DNA from: Diabrotica undecimpunctata
Taxonomy: Eukaryota; Arthropoda; Insecta; Coleoptera; Chrysomelidae
NCBI RefSeq assembly: GCF_040954645.1
Contig: NC_092807.1
Coordinates: forward strand, 79,816,017 to 79,880,016
DNA length: 64,000 nucleotides
Direction of reading: 5' to 3'
Positions 52,911 through 64,000 of the stretch are shown here, one piece after another. The notes below the pieces were generated by a model. It made no database searches and was not told the origin of the DNA. It saw nothing but the letters and a program-made list of their open reading frames with translations. Each line of letters opens with the position of its first letter. Position 1 is the first letter of the stretch. Position numbers and translations under genes: made by a program.

Positions 52911-54469
52911 TAGTACGAATCCATCTTCTTCTTTTCTCTAATTTATATGTAATCTTTGGAAACCTATAAAAACTACAGTTACTATTTTTGCTATTATTAG
53001 CATAATTAAATACGCAAAAGGTATTTGCACCCATTTTTGATCAAGTTTATGCGTAAAAAGATACGCCCAATTTTGTCATATTTCGCCTCTAGGCACACTG
53101 GAATCGTTAGAAATCGAATAGAAAATATTAAAATATCAAGTAATTACCAAAAAATGTTCGATTTTTGATTTGGTGTGTCGCTTGTCAATTCAATAGCTTA
53201 ATATTTTAATAAATCAAAACAGTTAGTCTAATTACAGTTGGTGTTTTAATAGATAGACAGCATAAATAAAAATCAGCAGGACAATCTCGTAAACGGAGAA
53301 GTTTTAACACGTGGTAGTGTATCGAGTATCAGTAAACAAGAAATAATACATCTGTTTTATTTTCACCTATAATCCATAGTTTATGTCCAATAATCCAACC
53401 GGATAAATAGCCAATCACAATATTGAACATTACATATTACCCGGTTACGTCGTAAACACTGCAATCAAATGACCGGACGGTCAACAACTTGAATGCATGC
53501 TGTTCCAATTAAATAAAATGTACGATCCTCGTATTTCTCAACCCTGTAAGCTGCTCAAAGCTACGAATTGAAATACACATTTCACGATATACACGATTAT
53601 ATTTGCCATCGCACCTTTCGGAGCTGCTCTGTAATTCAGATCACTGATAATTTATATCGGAAATAAGTGTACTTAACATGGAGTATGTGTATATGTTATA
53701 CATTGGAATTAAGAAGACAACGGTTGATCGGTGTGGTTTTGGCTAATCCTTGTGGGAACAATTTCTTTCATGTTTGGTTTACAGATATGAAGACCTAATT
53801 ATAACTAGCAGAAAGACTTTGAAAGACGATAGAACAATGAAGTTCGTACAAAATATAAAAACTTAAAATGTCGCTTATCTTCCGGAAACGTTACGACTCT
53901 CTGAGGAACTTAATAAGGAAAACATGTCGTATTGTGCACAGAGCTCACAAAAAAAAACAAGGGGTTTATATCTTTTAAATGTGTGTCTTTGGACGATTAT
54001 AGTTATTTAAAATTTTAGAGGTCAATACATAGTGGAAGATATGCATTGGAAGAACCTACGCACTCATATTCAATTAGTTGTGGGGTATATGGGTAAGAAT
54101 GAAAGCACATTTTATACATTTTATACAAAAAGCCGTGTCATTTATGCCTTATAGATGCATAGTACGTTGCACCCTGTAAAAAGTAAAAATAATTATAAAC
54201 ACCAATGGAAAATTTATTATATATTTTAAAAACTACGTTTTTTTTATACAGATAAATGAGACAAATTCGATAATAAACGAAGGGATGTTCAAAAAATGCT
54301 GGAACCTGTCGATTGGTTTTTTTAGATGTACTTTTTTTGAATGAAAACTTTTATACATGTTGAATAACGTTAGAAGAAATTTCTATTTAAGATAAGGATT
54401 TTACCAATACATTCGCATTATAGCAAATCGTACATGAAATCATCAAGCCTGAGCAGGAGAGCGACAATT
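52911..54469. other. No gene seen
   Basis: AT-rich flank of the LTR element. I found no coding family in either strand. Confidence 0.45.
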
Positions 54470-54479
54470 TTACTTTAAA

Positions 54480-54545
54480 GTTAAGTTTATTTGACGTTTT
54501 GCTTTCTACTTCGGAAATCGTTCTTAAAATACAAAACAATAATAA
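54480..54545 (+). repeat. Penelope-type terminal word, diverged copy
   Basis: TTTATTTGACGTTTTGCTTT, then CTACTTCGGAAATCGTTCTT, matches the arm and spacer of the inverted repeat at 25224-25391 with a few changes. No RT block is seen beside it, so this is likely an isolated terminus. Confidence 0.55.
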
Positions 54546-55264
54546 ATTAAACACATTTTATTTTTGTTGTTTGGTACAAATTTTTTAATAATTTAATTTT
54601 ATCTGACTCATTTATATTGACAATTCAAACATATATTATACATTTTAAAGTAGATGACTTTAAAATAATATTGCCAATATTTCTGAGTTGTGTTCCTGGA
54701 ATGACTTTATTGCAAGATTACATTCGATTTCATAAATTCAACTTTAACTTAAGAATATCTGTCAGAAAAATCATAGCATGTAATTTGTTTTTAAAAAGAC
54801 AACCACATGCAAGATGAACTAATCGCACAGTTCGAATGTTATCTTACAATAAAGTCGTCCCAGGCACAGAACTCTAAAATATTAGCAACATAATTTTTAA
54901 GTCAACTACTAAAAAATGTATAATATTTTTATTAAAGGTATATCTCTTAACTACTGCGTAATAGAATCATGTTGGGACCTTTTATTAGACCATTTTTCTA
55001 TCCTAATTGATCTAGACTCCAAAGTCATACTCAGAAGTAAGCCTGTAGTCCTATTCTATAACAAAACAAATTCTAACATATTTCGAAATACACTTACAGA
55101 ACAAATATCATAAAACTTGCCACTCAAAACATAAATACAAATTGAAAACGCTGTACAATATCTTACTACTTCCCTTCCATACAAAATGAGTAATTAGGTG
55201 CTATTCCTGAACAGACAATATGGAAGGAAAGCGTAAATTGTTCTCTTAGTGTAAAAAAACTTAA
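54546..55264. other. No recognised gene
   Basis: Frames at 54617-54817 and 54916-55113 (65-66 residues) match no family I know. AT-rich. Confidence 0.4.
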
Positions 55265-56370
55265 TTAAAGAGAAAAAAAGGAGAAACAGGCCAAACACAC
55301 ACGCACCTATTGAAAAACACAATTACCAGAAGACTTAAAAATCTGTTAAAAGAAGAAAAAAATAAGGCGGTTTAAACTTATCTAGAAAATCTGACACTGT
55401 TAAAAGATAGAAACTATGAAAAGCGACGAGAAAATTAAAAGGGCCACCAAACGCCATACCTCATTTAAAAAATGCAAAAGGTAAATGGGCAAGAACAGAT
55501 ATAGAGAAACTCGAGACAATTGTTAGAACATCTTTCGAAAGTATTTAGTCCATTTACCAGAGTAGTGCATCTAGAACAAGAAAAACCACTTTATTCCTTT
55601 CTTGACGCTCCATATCAAATAGAACTACCAATCTCCCAATTTAACATTAAAAAAGTTAAACAGATATTAAAAAATTAAATAAAATACCTTCAAGAACTAA
55701 CCCACGATTGCTACAGAATAATCGCTATGATGTTCGAAGCTATATTATGTCCGCACTACTTTCCTGTGCAATCGAAATTTCCCCAAGATATACTCATTAC
55801 TCATTTAAAAACCTAGTAAAGATCTAAAATATGTCAACTAATACCGACCAATTAGTCTACTCTCACTCATTTCTACGATTTTTGAAAACCTTTTTTTAAG
55901 AAAAATCAAACCAGTATTGAACAAAAAGGGTTTATATCTAACCATCAATTAATATTTCGTAACCACCATAATAGAACAAGTTTACAGATTATACACAACA
56001 ATAATAACTAGTCCCGAAAACAAACAATACTGAACTGCAGCCGTTTTAGATGCCTCTCAAGCTTTTGACAAGGTGTGGAATACAGGACTTATGTAAAAGT
56101 TGACAAAAACCTACATTACACTTACTCCAAACTGCTTAAATCATACCTTACAGAAAAAAGATATCTAGTAAGATATAGTGAAGCTAATACAAAACTCTCA
56201 CCCATCATATCTGGTGTACCTCGGGGTAGTGTGCTTATACCGATCTTGTACCTGATATATACGGCTGACTAACCAAAAGAATTAACCTAATTCTTGCAAC
56301 ATTTGCAGATGATACTGCTTTTCTAACATCTTATAGTAATCCAGCAATAGCATCAGAGATACTGTAAACT
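55265..56370 (+). pseudogene. Jockey-type LINE RT relic
   Basis: Broken plus-strand frames: ITRRLKNLLKEEKNKAV and NAKGKWARTDIEKLETIV (linker), RPISLLSLISTIFENLFL at about 55850, AAVLDASQAFDKVWNTGLM (motif A, about 56038), SPIISGVPRGSVLIPILYLI at 56198-56260 (motif B; PRGS where PQGS is usual) and LATFADDTAFLTSY (FADD, about 56295). The order matches the intact Jockey at 32240-33997. Stops are frequent. Confidence 0.75.
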
Positions 56371-57050
56371 TAAATTCCAGGGCTACATACAAAAAAATTA
56401 AGAAACAACAAAAAACGGCTTCGGCCACCAAAAAAATCAAAAAACTACTAACAAAAACCGGCGCAAGCCTCAAAAGAAATATTAACAAAAACCATTAAAA
56501 ACCTGGCAGGTAGGGTCCAATCCCTTGAGCACCAAGTCGCCGAACTGAGCCTGGCTCAGAGCGGGACTTGAGGCCCAAGTAAGCAATTTTAGTTCGGGGA
56601 TAAGCCACATTAAGATAACAGGAATATAGCGACAATGCGCTGTCCTGACTTTTGAATTCGGTTAGGAAACCATGTAGGGGTTCTATTACCCAGGACCTCC
56701 ACATGAAGAGCATTTGGCTGATAGTTGTGCCCCTATCGCGCATCAGCGTGCTATAGGATGGAAAGGGATGATCTGGAGCATTGGAGCGCGGTCGAGTGAC
56801 TCCTGTTTTCGCTCGAGTTAATACACCTCGCTCCAATTATTTGTTACACCTGAACGTAATTCTTAGGGGTGAATATTTCTCACAGGCTGGGTTTAATTAA
56901 ATTGCTTGCTTGCTGAGCCGCAAGCTCTTTTTTCTTGCCATACTGCTCCACCATAAGCCGATCAGACACCAGCATATTCTGGTCTAAGCTACAGATTCGT
57001 TTAAGAATTTTAGAATTTTAAACTTCTGCGTTAGCCTTTTTTATTTTTCT
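56371..57050. other. Unclassified segment, locally GC-rich
   Basis: Begins in a lysine-rich reading (KTASATKKIKKLLTKTGASL), then ILTKTIKNLAGRVQSLEHQV, a coiled-coil-like end that could be a LINE ORF1 tail. 56520-56860 has more GC than its surroundings and contains words such as CCAGGACCTCCACATGAAG. No family is assigned. A minus-strand frame of 113 residues here is probably a shadow. Confidence 0.45.
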
Positions 57051-57148
57051 GTACACCGAGCCAGGGCTTGAACGCACATTGATTTAACCATTTGACAGTG
57101 AAGTGAATGAGAGTCGGCCGCTTGACCCGCTTGGCTATCTAAACGACC
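57051..57148 (-). repeat. tRNA-derived SINE head
   Basis: The minus strand reads TAGCCAAGCGGG (A-box like, 57137-57126) and CGTTCAAGCCCTGG (B-box like, 57074-57061) with a stem-like start GGTCGTTTAGA, resembling a tRNA-Leu or tRNA-Ser gene with a long variable arm. The acceptor stem does not pair properly and no anticodon arm is clear, so this is a SINE head and not a functional tRNA gene. The SINE tail is not defined. Confidence 0.55.
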
Positions 57149-57434
57149 AAGGTTTAATACAGTACATAATTATTGGTAATTCTTTTAAGCAGTTTTGGTA
57201 TTACTTACCGGTTAAATAAAAACAAATATCATCAGCGTGTAACAAAAATTGTATATGTGGGCTTTAGTGTAAGCACCAATTTAACAAGAATAAGGGGTGG
57301 GTTGATGTTGTGGCCAATGTAACAAAAATGGAAGTGATGTGCTAACTACACAGCATTATGAGACTTATTGCAGCTTCAATTAAACTCATCAAGGAAATAA
57401 AGAAAAAGAATATTAATGCCTTGAAGAGGAAGTT

Positions 57435-58161
57435 ATTTCATCATCATTGGTGCTACAGCCCTATAAAAGAGCATCGACCTTCCCAAGTCTATTACGCCAG
57501 TCAGTTCTATCCATTGCCAACTGTTGAAAGTTTGCTGCGCCTATTTGTCTACCATCCTCATCTACACCATCCCTCCATCTGAGTTTTGGCCTAACTATAC
57601 TTCTACTTCCCACAGGTTGCGACATAAGGATACTTCTAGGAGGATTGTTCTGCTGTGATCTTGCCAGATGTACTGCCCATCTTAGTCTTCCTATTTTTAT
57701 AAGGGATATTACGTCTTTACCACCAAATATATGTTTATATCTGTGATATATCTCGTAGTTGTACCTCCTTCTCCAAACACCATTTTCACAGATGCCACCA
57801 AATATTCTTCTCAGGATCCTTCGTTCAAATATAAGCAGGAGATTTTCATCTGCCTTGGAAATGGTCCATGTCTCCGACCCATATGTCAACACTGGTTGTA
57901 TAAGGGTTTTGTATATGGTTATTTTTGTTTTTTGGCTTAAGTTTCTACTTCTCATATGTCTACTCAGTCCAAAATAGCATTTGTTTGCTAGGATTATTCT
58001 TCGCCTGATTTCTTCCGTCATGACCTTCCCCTTGGTGATCAGGAAGCCTAAGTATGTGAATTTGTCCATAACTTCAAAGGTTGAATTATCAACCGTGAAT
58101 TGGTGGCCGATGTTTCTTGCTCTATTGTTGGGTGTTGATACCATTATCTTATTTACTAAAG
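57435..58161 (-). mobile_element. RTE-like LINE 3' part, 5'-truncated
   Basis: The minus strand carries the RT C-terminal region in one open frame, 58144-57461 (227 residues): FTVDNSTFEVMDKFTYLGFL, TIYKTLIQPVLTYGSETW, LLIFERRILRRIFGG, a GRLRWAVHLAR block and WRDGVDEDGRQIGAANFQQL. No catalytic RT motifs remain. The 3' end is marked by an ATGATGAAAT-type tail near 57435-57445. The 5' truncation falls at an inverted repeat (58139-58191). Confidence 0.82.
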
Positions 58162-58191
58162 CAAGACTCTTTAGTAAATAAGATAATGGTA
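58139..58191. repeat. Perfect 23-bp inverted repeat at the LINE 5' end
   Basis: TACCATTATCTTATTTACTA (58139-58158, continuing to 58161) is mirrored exactly at 58169-58191 across a 7-base spacer CAAGACT. The left arm is LINE sequence (…VNKIMVST…); the right arm is its inverted copy. Confidence 0.93.
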
Positions 58192-59134
58192 ATCTTATTT
58201 ACTAGAGGAAGTTATTTACTAAAATTTAAAATATTTAAATTTATTAAAAATAAAAAATCTTTAACCAACAAATAATAAGGTTGAGGTCCAACGACCGGTT
58301 CCAATCTTAAGGTAGGTACGGCTCTGGTGAAGTTATCATCTATTCCAATCCCAAATGAATCCAAAAATTCTGATAAATAAAATCCAAAAAAAAAGAGCAA
58401 CCCATAAACTCAATAAAGCTTCTAGCCCCGGTGACTTCTAATGTTCCAGTATGTAGAAATTATTTAAATTGTGGGATGGCTAAAAAAATATGAACCCTAT
58501 TATTTTCTGTTTTCGTTAGGAAGAAAGAAGAGAGTGAGAAAAAGAAAAACCTACGGCTTTTAATCTTATATAAAGATAAGACTTGGACAAAAAATTGATT
58601 TAGTCAAGTAAAAGCGTTAAAGGTTTGTGAAATTTACTGAGATCTTGGCTAAATTGAAACAATTATCTAAGTTTCGGCATAAAACAGATAAACTCAATAA
58701 ATAAACGATTAGTAGATTATCCGTGAAATAAACAAAAAGCATGATATATTAAAACATTTTAATTTTTGACTGTCCCATAGATTTTATAAAAGGAGATTTT
58801 AAACTGACTGCTTATTAAATATTAAAATTATATCTTACCGGGTTACTTACAGACCTCACCAAGAAAAACCAAACCAAAATACACTCTTTTGCCCTTCTAA
58901 TAAACAAAAAAAAAACAATATTCTCCAACTTAATAAATCTTCTTATTAAAATAAATTCTTAACAAAAACTTTTCGGCAAAAGCTAACCCGCCATCCGCTT
59001 ATTTTTACTGTCTGGATAGAAGTGAAGTGTGAATTCTCTTTCTCCTAGTAGCTATGAATCTTTGTTCTACGCAGGCCACACTCTGCGTGTGACCATCACA
59101 GTGACCAAATTGAAATTCCTATGGTTATATGGTT
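58192..59134. other. No gene seen
   Basis: AT-rich. ATCTTATTTACTA recurs once more at 58192-58204, just after the inverted repeat. No coding family was recognised. Confidence 0.4.
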
Positions 59135-59720
59135 TGTCTAACTATTAGGGCTTAGAACAGACTGATAATGTTTAAATTATATTTAAAAAGTGACGAACGT
59201 TACAAGCGTATTGAATAACATTAACAGTGTCATTAAACAATTCATGCAAATTTGTCGTATAGATATTAAAAAGAACAGTACTCAAAACAGAGCCCTATGG
59301 TGGACTATTATTGACAATGCGAGGACTATATAATGCTTTTTTATGATCTCGTATATTATACACTTTTCTGTTCACGAATAGACTAACAATATTAGCCGAT
59401 ATTTTTTCGTTGATTCCAATATTCACTATGCTTTCTTGGAGAATATTCAGATTTGTGGAATCATAAGCGCCTTTTAAATCAATAAAGAGGTATAACAAGT
59501 ACTCACTCTTTGACAAACAAGTCTGGATGTCCAGAACTAGCTGAAAAACCGCATCAATTGTGCTATGCCCACGGCGGAATCCATACTGAGTGTGCGGTAG
59601 AAGAGAATGCCGTTATATAAAATGTTCTATTCTAAATTTGATTACTCTTTCGAAAGTTTTAGTAATGCAGGATAACAACGAAATGACTCTATAAGATGAC
59701 GGAAGTAATGGGTTTTAGAG
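59135..59720 (-). pseudogene. LINE RT fragment
   Basis: Minus-strand RT blocks: SSYRVISLLSCITKTFERVI at about 59705-59645, QYGFRRGHSTIDAVFQLVLD, LYLFIDLKGAYDSTNLNIL at 59495-59435 (motif A), a motif-B-like SVLSTVLFNIYTTNL and a motif-C-like IQYACNVRHF at 59230 in place of YADD. The stretch 59136-59205 also occurs, more decayed, at 12281-12350. Clade not assigned. Confidence 0.75.
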
Positions 59721-61071
59721 CACTTTTAATATTAGACAAACAAGGTATCATTTAAATTATCCATGTATTTCTATTTCACCCACCACTCATTACAGATTGT
59801 AACATTTATTTTATAATTAAAATAGTAAATGCTTTTTTAATCCCTTTACCCCTGTTGCTGATACGCCCATAGCCTTTTTCGCAAATCAAGATGCGGGTGG
59901 GCTTTGTCACCTTTTTTAAATTTTATTGGAACATACCGACTATTCAGGCGGGTCCTTTCTGATAACTTTGGTAAACAAAGTCGTTAGAGCTCTTTACGGT
60001 ATCTTTTTGAAAGAACCTAATTCAAAAGGTTTTATCTTTTCTCACGTTTGCAACTAGAAGAGTCTCGTTACTTACCTATAACTTTTCTATGTTCGGGTAT
60101 CTTCCTAGAAATGGAAACAGCCTGGCCTGTCATTTTTAAGGAGGAAGCTTGTTAAATTTTGAGAGGAAGAAAATCACTTCTGGCAGGGCAGTCTTCGAGT
60201 AAAGTTGCTTGTTTATCTTACCGTTCTCTGTAAATTTTTTCAGTGGGTATACACCTAAGTTTTTTAAATACCTTAATCTAATACAGTATTAGATTAAATA
60301 TTGTTATAAAGTACTTTTATTTTAATTAACTTCAGTGCTTGATACTAGTAAAGTATAGTAGAATCAGTGAAATAGTGCAGCAGTCATCGGGATTTATTAT
60401 CTTAATTATTATTTATTTATCTTAATCATATTACCTTTAATTATCTGGGCGAATAATATTGTAGTATTATTACCAAATCCTGGACGAATCTGTATCAACC
60501 ATCTCTTCACCTATAGTTAAGGTTAACTACCGATTTGGCAATTCAATTAAGAGAACATATAATTCTTTCATACGAACTTTCAATAAGTTATTAAGAACTT
60601 CTCACAAATAATAATTACAAAAAATCCACATTCAGTAAGAACAGTTAATTCAACTAAAAACAGTGCGAGACAGACAGTTAGCTTACACCCAAGTGCGGGT
60701 TGGTTTTATTTTTATAATACAGAATTCTTGTTAATCTTTTTATATTTTTTTAAATTTAAATTTAATTAATTTTGCTTTATCCGCTATAATTGCTACACAT
60801 TTTTAAATGTACTGTTCCAGTTATCTCGAGATAAGCCCATAAAGAGCGAAGAGAGATTTCTTTAATCAGCTTTAGTTGAATTTTTTTTAAATATTTCCAG
60901 GCTCTTTTCTCTGGTAATTTAATTTATGCATTATTTTATTATATTGTATCTGTAAAGGTATTTCTTGATCATAATACTGTTTATTTCGATATGTATACAA
61001 TCATTTATTAATTAATGGTGCATTTTTTTTACTTGTGGGTACATTCAACCGCCTATATAATTGTGTTATAT
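59721..61071. other. No recognised gene
   Basis: Mixed. 59860-60240 has a more balanced composition and several CT-rich words that could be LTR-like, but no second copy or coding body lies nearby. The rest is AT-rich. Confidence 0.4.
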
Positions 61072-61072
61072 A

Positions 61073-62650
61073 CAGGGTGGTCCTTAAGTAATTGTACAAA
61101 CAGAAACCGTAGATTTTGCACTTTAAAATTTTACGATTTAAGCCAACTTGCTTTAATAAAATGTTGATATTAAGAAAGGTGTTAAAGTGGAAATTAAAAA
61201 TTTTATTTTTCGCTATAAATTTTATGTTTGTGAATGTTTTTGGACAAAAATTTAGACTTGAATGCTTTTTAGTAGAATAAATTAAATTTTTATACTTACT
61301 TTACGGTAACTAATAGAGGGCGCCACATATGCTACATGTGTGGTATAAATTTGCGCTTAACTTTTTTGCATTTTAAGTTAGCTCTATTTGTCTTCAAAAA
61401 TATCAAATATACAATATTTTTACAAAGAAAAGGTATACTTGTTAGTAACCTATAAATTTAACCGTTTTCGAGATAAATGCATTTTATAAGTCAGCTGCAC
61501 AATAATTCTTAGTTTGATATTTGTGGAGTAAAACACTGAATACCTGTAGATAAGCATAATTCATAGTTTATTCTTATTAAAACAACTTAAAGATGATAAT
61601 GTAACATCAGAAAATGCTTTTGTTATGGGTGGTAAAGGTCTTATTGGAGAAAATATATTTCATCTTCTTCTTTAGGTGCCGTATTCAGATGTTGGCCGTC
61701 ATCATGTTTACAATTTCCCTTTGCTATCGCTGCTTAAGTTTCTATAATGGCTTTGTATTATTTTTTCTATATTGTAAAATGCTAAAAACCCAAAATATGT
61801 GGTTTATGCAAGATAGTACACCACCACATTCTAGAGAAAAAGCAGTTAGAACATACTTAAATACAACTTTTCTGAACGTTGGATTGGTCATGGTAGTTAT
61901 ATTCCTTGACACTGTGGTGAGATATTGATAATTATTTAATTCATAAAAAATCCGAAAAGAATACTTTATTATTCACTACGTAAATTGTTCACCAATTTTT
62001 ATTAGGACAAATAGAAACTAGAGCACAGGTATTGAATAAAACATATGTGTCCTGTTTCATAATACTTTTGTTACAAATCTAACCTGAAAGGTCCAACATT
62101 TTTACAAAAACATCATCGTTGTCCTAATAACCAATATTGTTATAAATATAGTAAACACACAGGCAATTTAGTTCAGCATAATATTGGTTCGTTAGTAAAT
62201 CATAATAGTCCATTTGGTCGAGATGTAATTATAGTTACTCGTAAGCTGTAACGTAATCATATAAATAAGTAATGTCATTGATAGGTTATTCCATGTGTAT
62301 ATAAGTTATATCACAGTTTAATACGTTATTTAACTTCTGCGACAAATAAGATGTAGTTCCATAATATACCATAATATTTGGATATGTATCCAAAATAATA
62401 TATTCATCCATTATACATTATAGCCACCACGTAGCCCCGAATTTAATCCGCTTGATTTTGGTGTATGGGGCGCATTAAAACAATATGTCTATAAGAATGC
62501 CATAAACATTCGCAACCAACTATGGGAAGAAATAAATACTGCAGCAGTTTCTTTAGAACCAATGATGCTATTTATAATACGATCTTTTATGGAATATATT
62601 GACAAATGAATTAAAGAAAATGGAGGACATATCGAACACTTACTTTGGCA
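61073..62650 (+). pseudogene. Mariner/Tc1-like transposase relic, interrupted
   Basis: A cut-and-paste DDE element. A left end resembling this group starts near 61073 (ACAGGGTGGTCCTTAAG). At 61798-61890 the frame reads MWFMQDSTPPHSREKAVRTY (second catalytic Asp region). At 62425-62640 it resumes with PPRSPEFNPLDFGVWGALK, the third catalytic Asp block, and then MEYIDK. About 500 bp of unrelated AT-rich sequence (61915-62420) separates the two blocks, which normally lie about 15 residues apart, so something inserted here. No right terminal repeat was found. Confidence 0.68.
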
Positions 62651-62794
62651 AAAAGTTATGTTATATAGTTTAACTATTTCTTAATTTGGTTTTTAAACAA
62701 AATGTTTTGATTATGACTCTAATTTAACATAAAACGTAAAATGTTTGATGTAATATCCTATTATTCTGTTATTTTGTTAAATTCTATTATTAAT

Positions 62795-63720
62795 TATCTC
62801 TTGTTAATATTCCTTGCATCCAAACATAACCTGATTTCACCTGATCTTTTTCGTACTACTACTATGGGGTTAATAAAACGTGTGTCTGCCTTCTCAATGA
62901 TCCCATCTTCTAACATATTATTAATTGTTTTGTTTACTTCTTCTCTGTATTTATATGGTATTGGGTATGATTTTGTTTTAAAATCTTTTTCTTCTTTAAC
63001 TTTTATACTATGGATATAATTTTGTGCAATTCTATTTTCTTTATTGACAAGTCCCTTGTGTTGCTGCAATATGGAAATGACTATTGATTTATATTCTTCA
63101 GGGCAATTTAAAACTTTCATCATATCTTCTTCTTTACAAATAACATTATTCTTCATTATGTACTCATTATTCCTTGCTTCCAATTTTACCCACTCCACCT
63201 CGTAGGCATCCATCTGCTTAAAATTTCCATTCCTTAAATATTCACTACAATTATTCTTTACATTCTTTTGGGACATTTCCCTATCATCAAAATACATTTC
63301 TTCTTTATAAACATCATTATTTTCTTTTAATAATATCCTATCAACTCTTATTCCTTCTTCCAACTCATCTTTCTGCATAAATTTAATTATTTGCCCTTCC
63401 AAAGTTACCATTTTTTCTTCAAAATCTATCTTTACTTTCTTCTTTTCCAATTCATCATTTCCCATTAATATATCAACACATAAATCTTTGACAATAAATC
63501 CTTGCATATTAATTTCTTTATTAATAATATTAATTTTAAAATTGGCTAGTTTATCAATTTCACCCAACTTCTTATTATTTGCACCAACAATTTTAATTTT
63601 TGGAATCTTTATTATATCTGATAATTTTAATGTATTAAAAATAAAATTCTCTGAGACTAAAGTACTTTCTGAACCAGTATCTATCATAATCTTAATCATT
63701 TTATTTTTTGGCCAAAGCAT
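62795..63720 (-). pseudogene. Ty3/gypsy protease and RT start, truncated
   Basis: A single open minus-strand frame of 308 residues. Protease active site: IKIMIDTGSESTLVSENF; CVDILMGNDEL (flap end) follows. A variable acidic spacer leads to the RT fingers: LEDGIIEKADTRFINPIVVV and SGEIRLCLDARNINKR. It stops at 62794 where the RT palm should begin, so the element is cut there. Its Gag lies upstream and the element extends past the window. DTGS here contrasts with DFGS in the element at 47158. Confidence 0.85.
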
Positions 63721-64000
63721 TTATATAAATTAAATTAATAGATTCAATAATTTTCTCTTCATCTAAAGAAATAAATTCAGAAGGTTTTTCATAATAGCAA
63801 TGGCCTAACTTGTAATTCAGAAAGTTTACTGCACAAAATTTTGATTATTAGAATTGTCAGATTGTATCTGACCACTTGGATCTGATGTCCTATGTCTTTC
63901 CCTACTATGACTTCTACTCACATTTTCCTGCCTTGTACTACTTCGTTCCCTGTCTTCGCAGCTTCTATTCCTTTGAACACAATTTACCTGTCTGTTATAG
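63721..64000 (-). pseudogene. Ty3/gypsy Gag end (partial at window edge)
   Basis: Minus-strand reading from the window end: CEDRERSSTRQENVSRSHSR, TSDPSGQIQSDNSNNQNFVQ-stop, then in a shifted frame LDEEKIIESINLIYINALAK, which joins the protease frame. The charged Ser/Arg-rich stretch is the C-terminal Gag tail. No zinc knuckle is visible within the window. Confidence 0.55.

Noticed and set aside
56495..56836. Minus-strand 113-residue frame
   Set aside because: No recognised domain; sits over a segment whose plus strand gives a LINE ORF1-like tail.
57051..57148. Functional tRNA gene
   Set aside because: Box elements are present but the acceptor stem and anticodon arm do not fold convincingly.
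61614..61797. Hydrophobic N-terminal part of the frame before the mariner block
   Set aside because: Leu/Phe-rich reading comes from AT-rich sequence in a shifted frame, not a membrane protein.

Overview
This 64 kb window looks like insect heterochromatin-like or intergenic DNA: AT-rich, with no host gene I can support, and built almost entirely from transposable elements in many states of decay. The mix (I-, Jockey- and RTE-like LINEs, Ty3/gypsy elements with and without env, a Penelope-like element, piggyBac, Helitron, mariner-like and Harbinger-like pieces, a tRNA-derived SINE) fits a large, repeat-rich insect genome, perhaps a beetle. The sequence alone does not fix the species. There is no bacterial gene organisation.

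Layout. 0-2.5 kb: a broken gene of a transposon-associated family (DUF7869-like), itself hit by a truncated LINE. 2.9-8.4 kb: a nearly complete I-like LINE on the minus strand. 9.8-15.5 kb: short relics of LINEs, piggyBac and a Helitron. 15.7-23.9 kb: an old errantivirus-like Ty3/gypsy copy (gag, pol, env remains) split by two LINE segments. 23.9-28.3 kb: LINE, Harbinger-like, Penelope-like and RTE-like pieces, including a perfect 73-bp inverted repeat. 29.5-44.0 kb: a Russian-doll structure. A full-length I-like LINE is split in ORF1 by a terminal-inverted-repeat DNA transposon carrying a second DUF7869-like gene. That transposon is split by a full-length Jockey LINE, and the outer LINE's ORF2 is also split by an internally deleted piggyBac element. 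47.2-52.9 kb: a fairly young LTR retrotransposon whose 3' non-coding region holds 13 copies of a hairpin motif. 53-64 kb: further LINE, SINE, mariner and gypsy relics.

Many insertions are bounded by target-site duplications that can be read directly, and in three nested cases removal of the insertion with one duplication copy restores the host reading frame: LINE in the DUF7869-like gene, the inverted-repeat transposon in LINE ORF1, and piggyBac in LINE ORF2. These joins give a relative order of insertion events.

The two signals most worth following are (1) the DNA transposon at 29917-37380, with 28-bp terminal inverted repeats, an ATAT target duplication, repeated subterminal motifs and a DUF7869-like putative transposase, possibly Sola-like or an unnamed group; and (2) the 56/91-bp periodic hairpin array at 51678-52509 upstream of a 3' LTR, which resembles in layout, not sequence, a protein-binding or insulator array.
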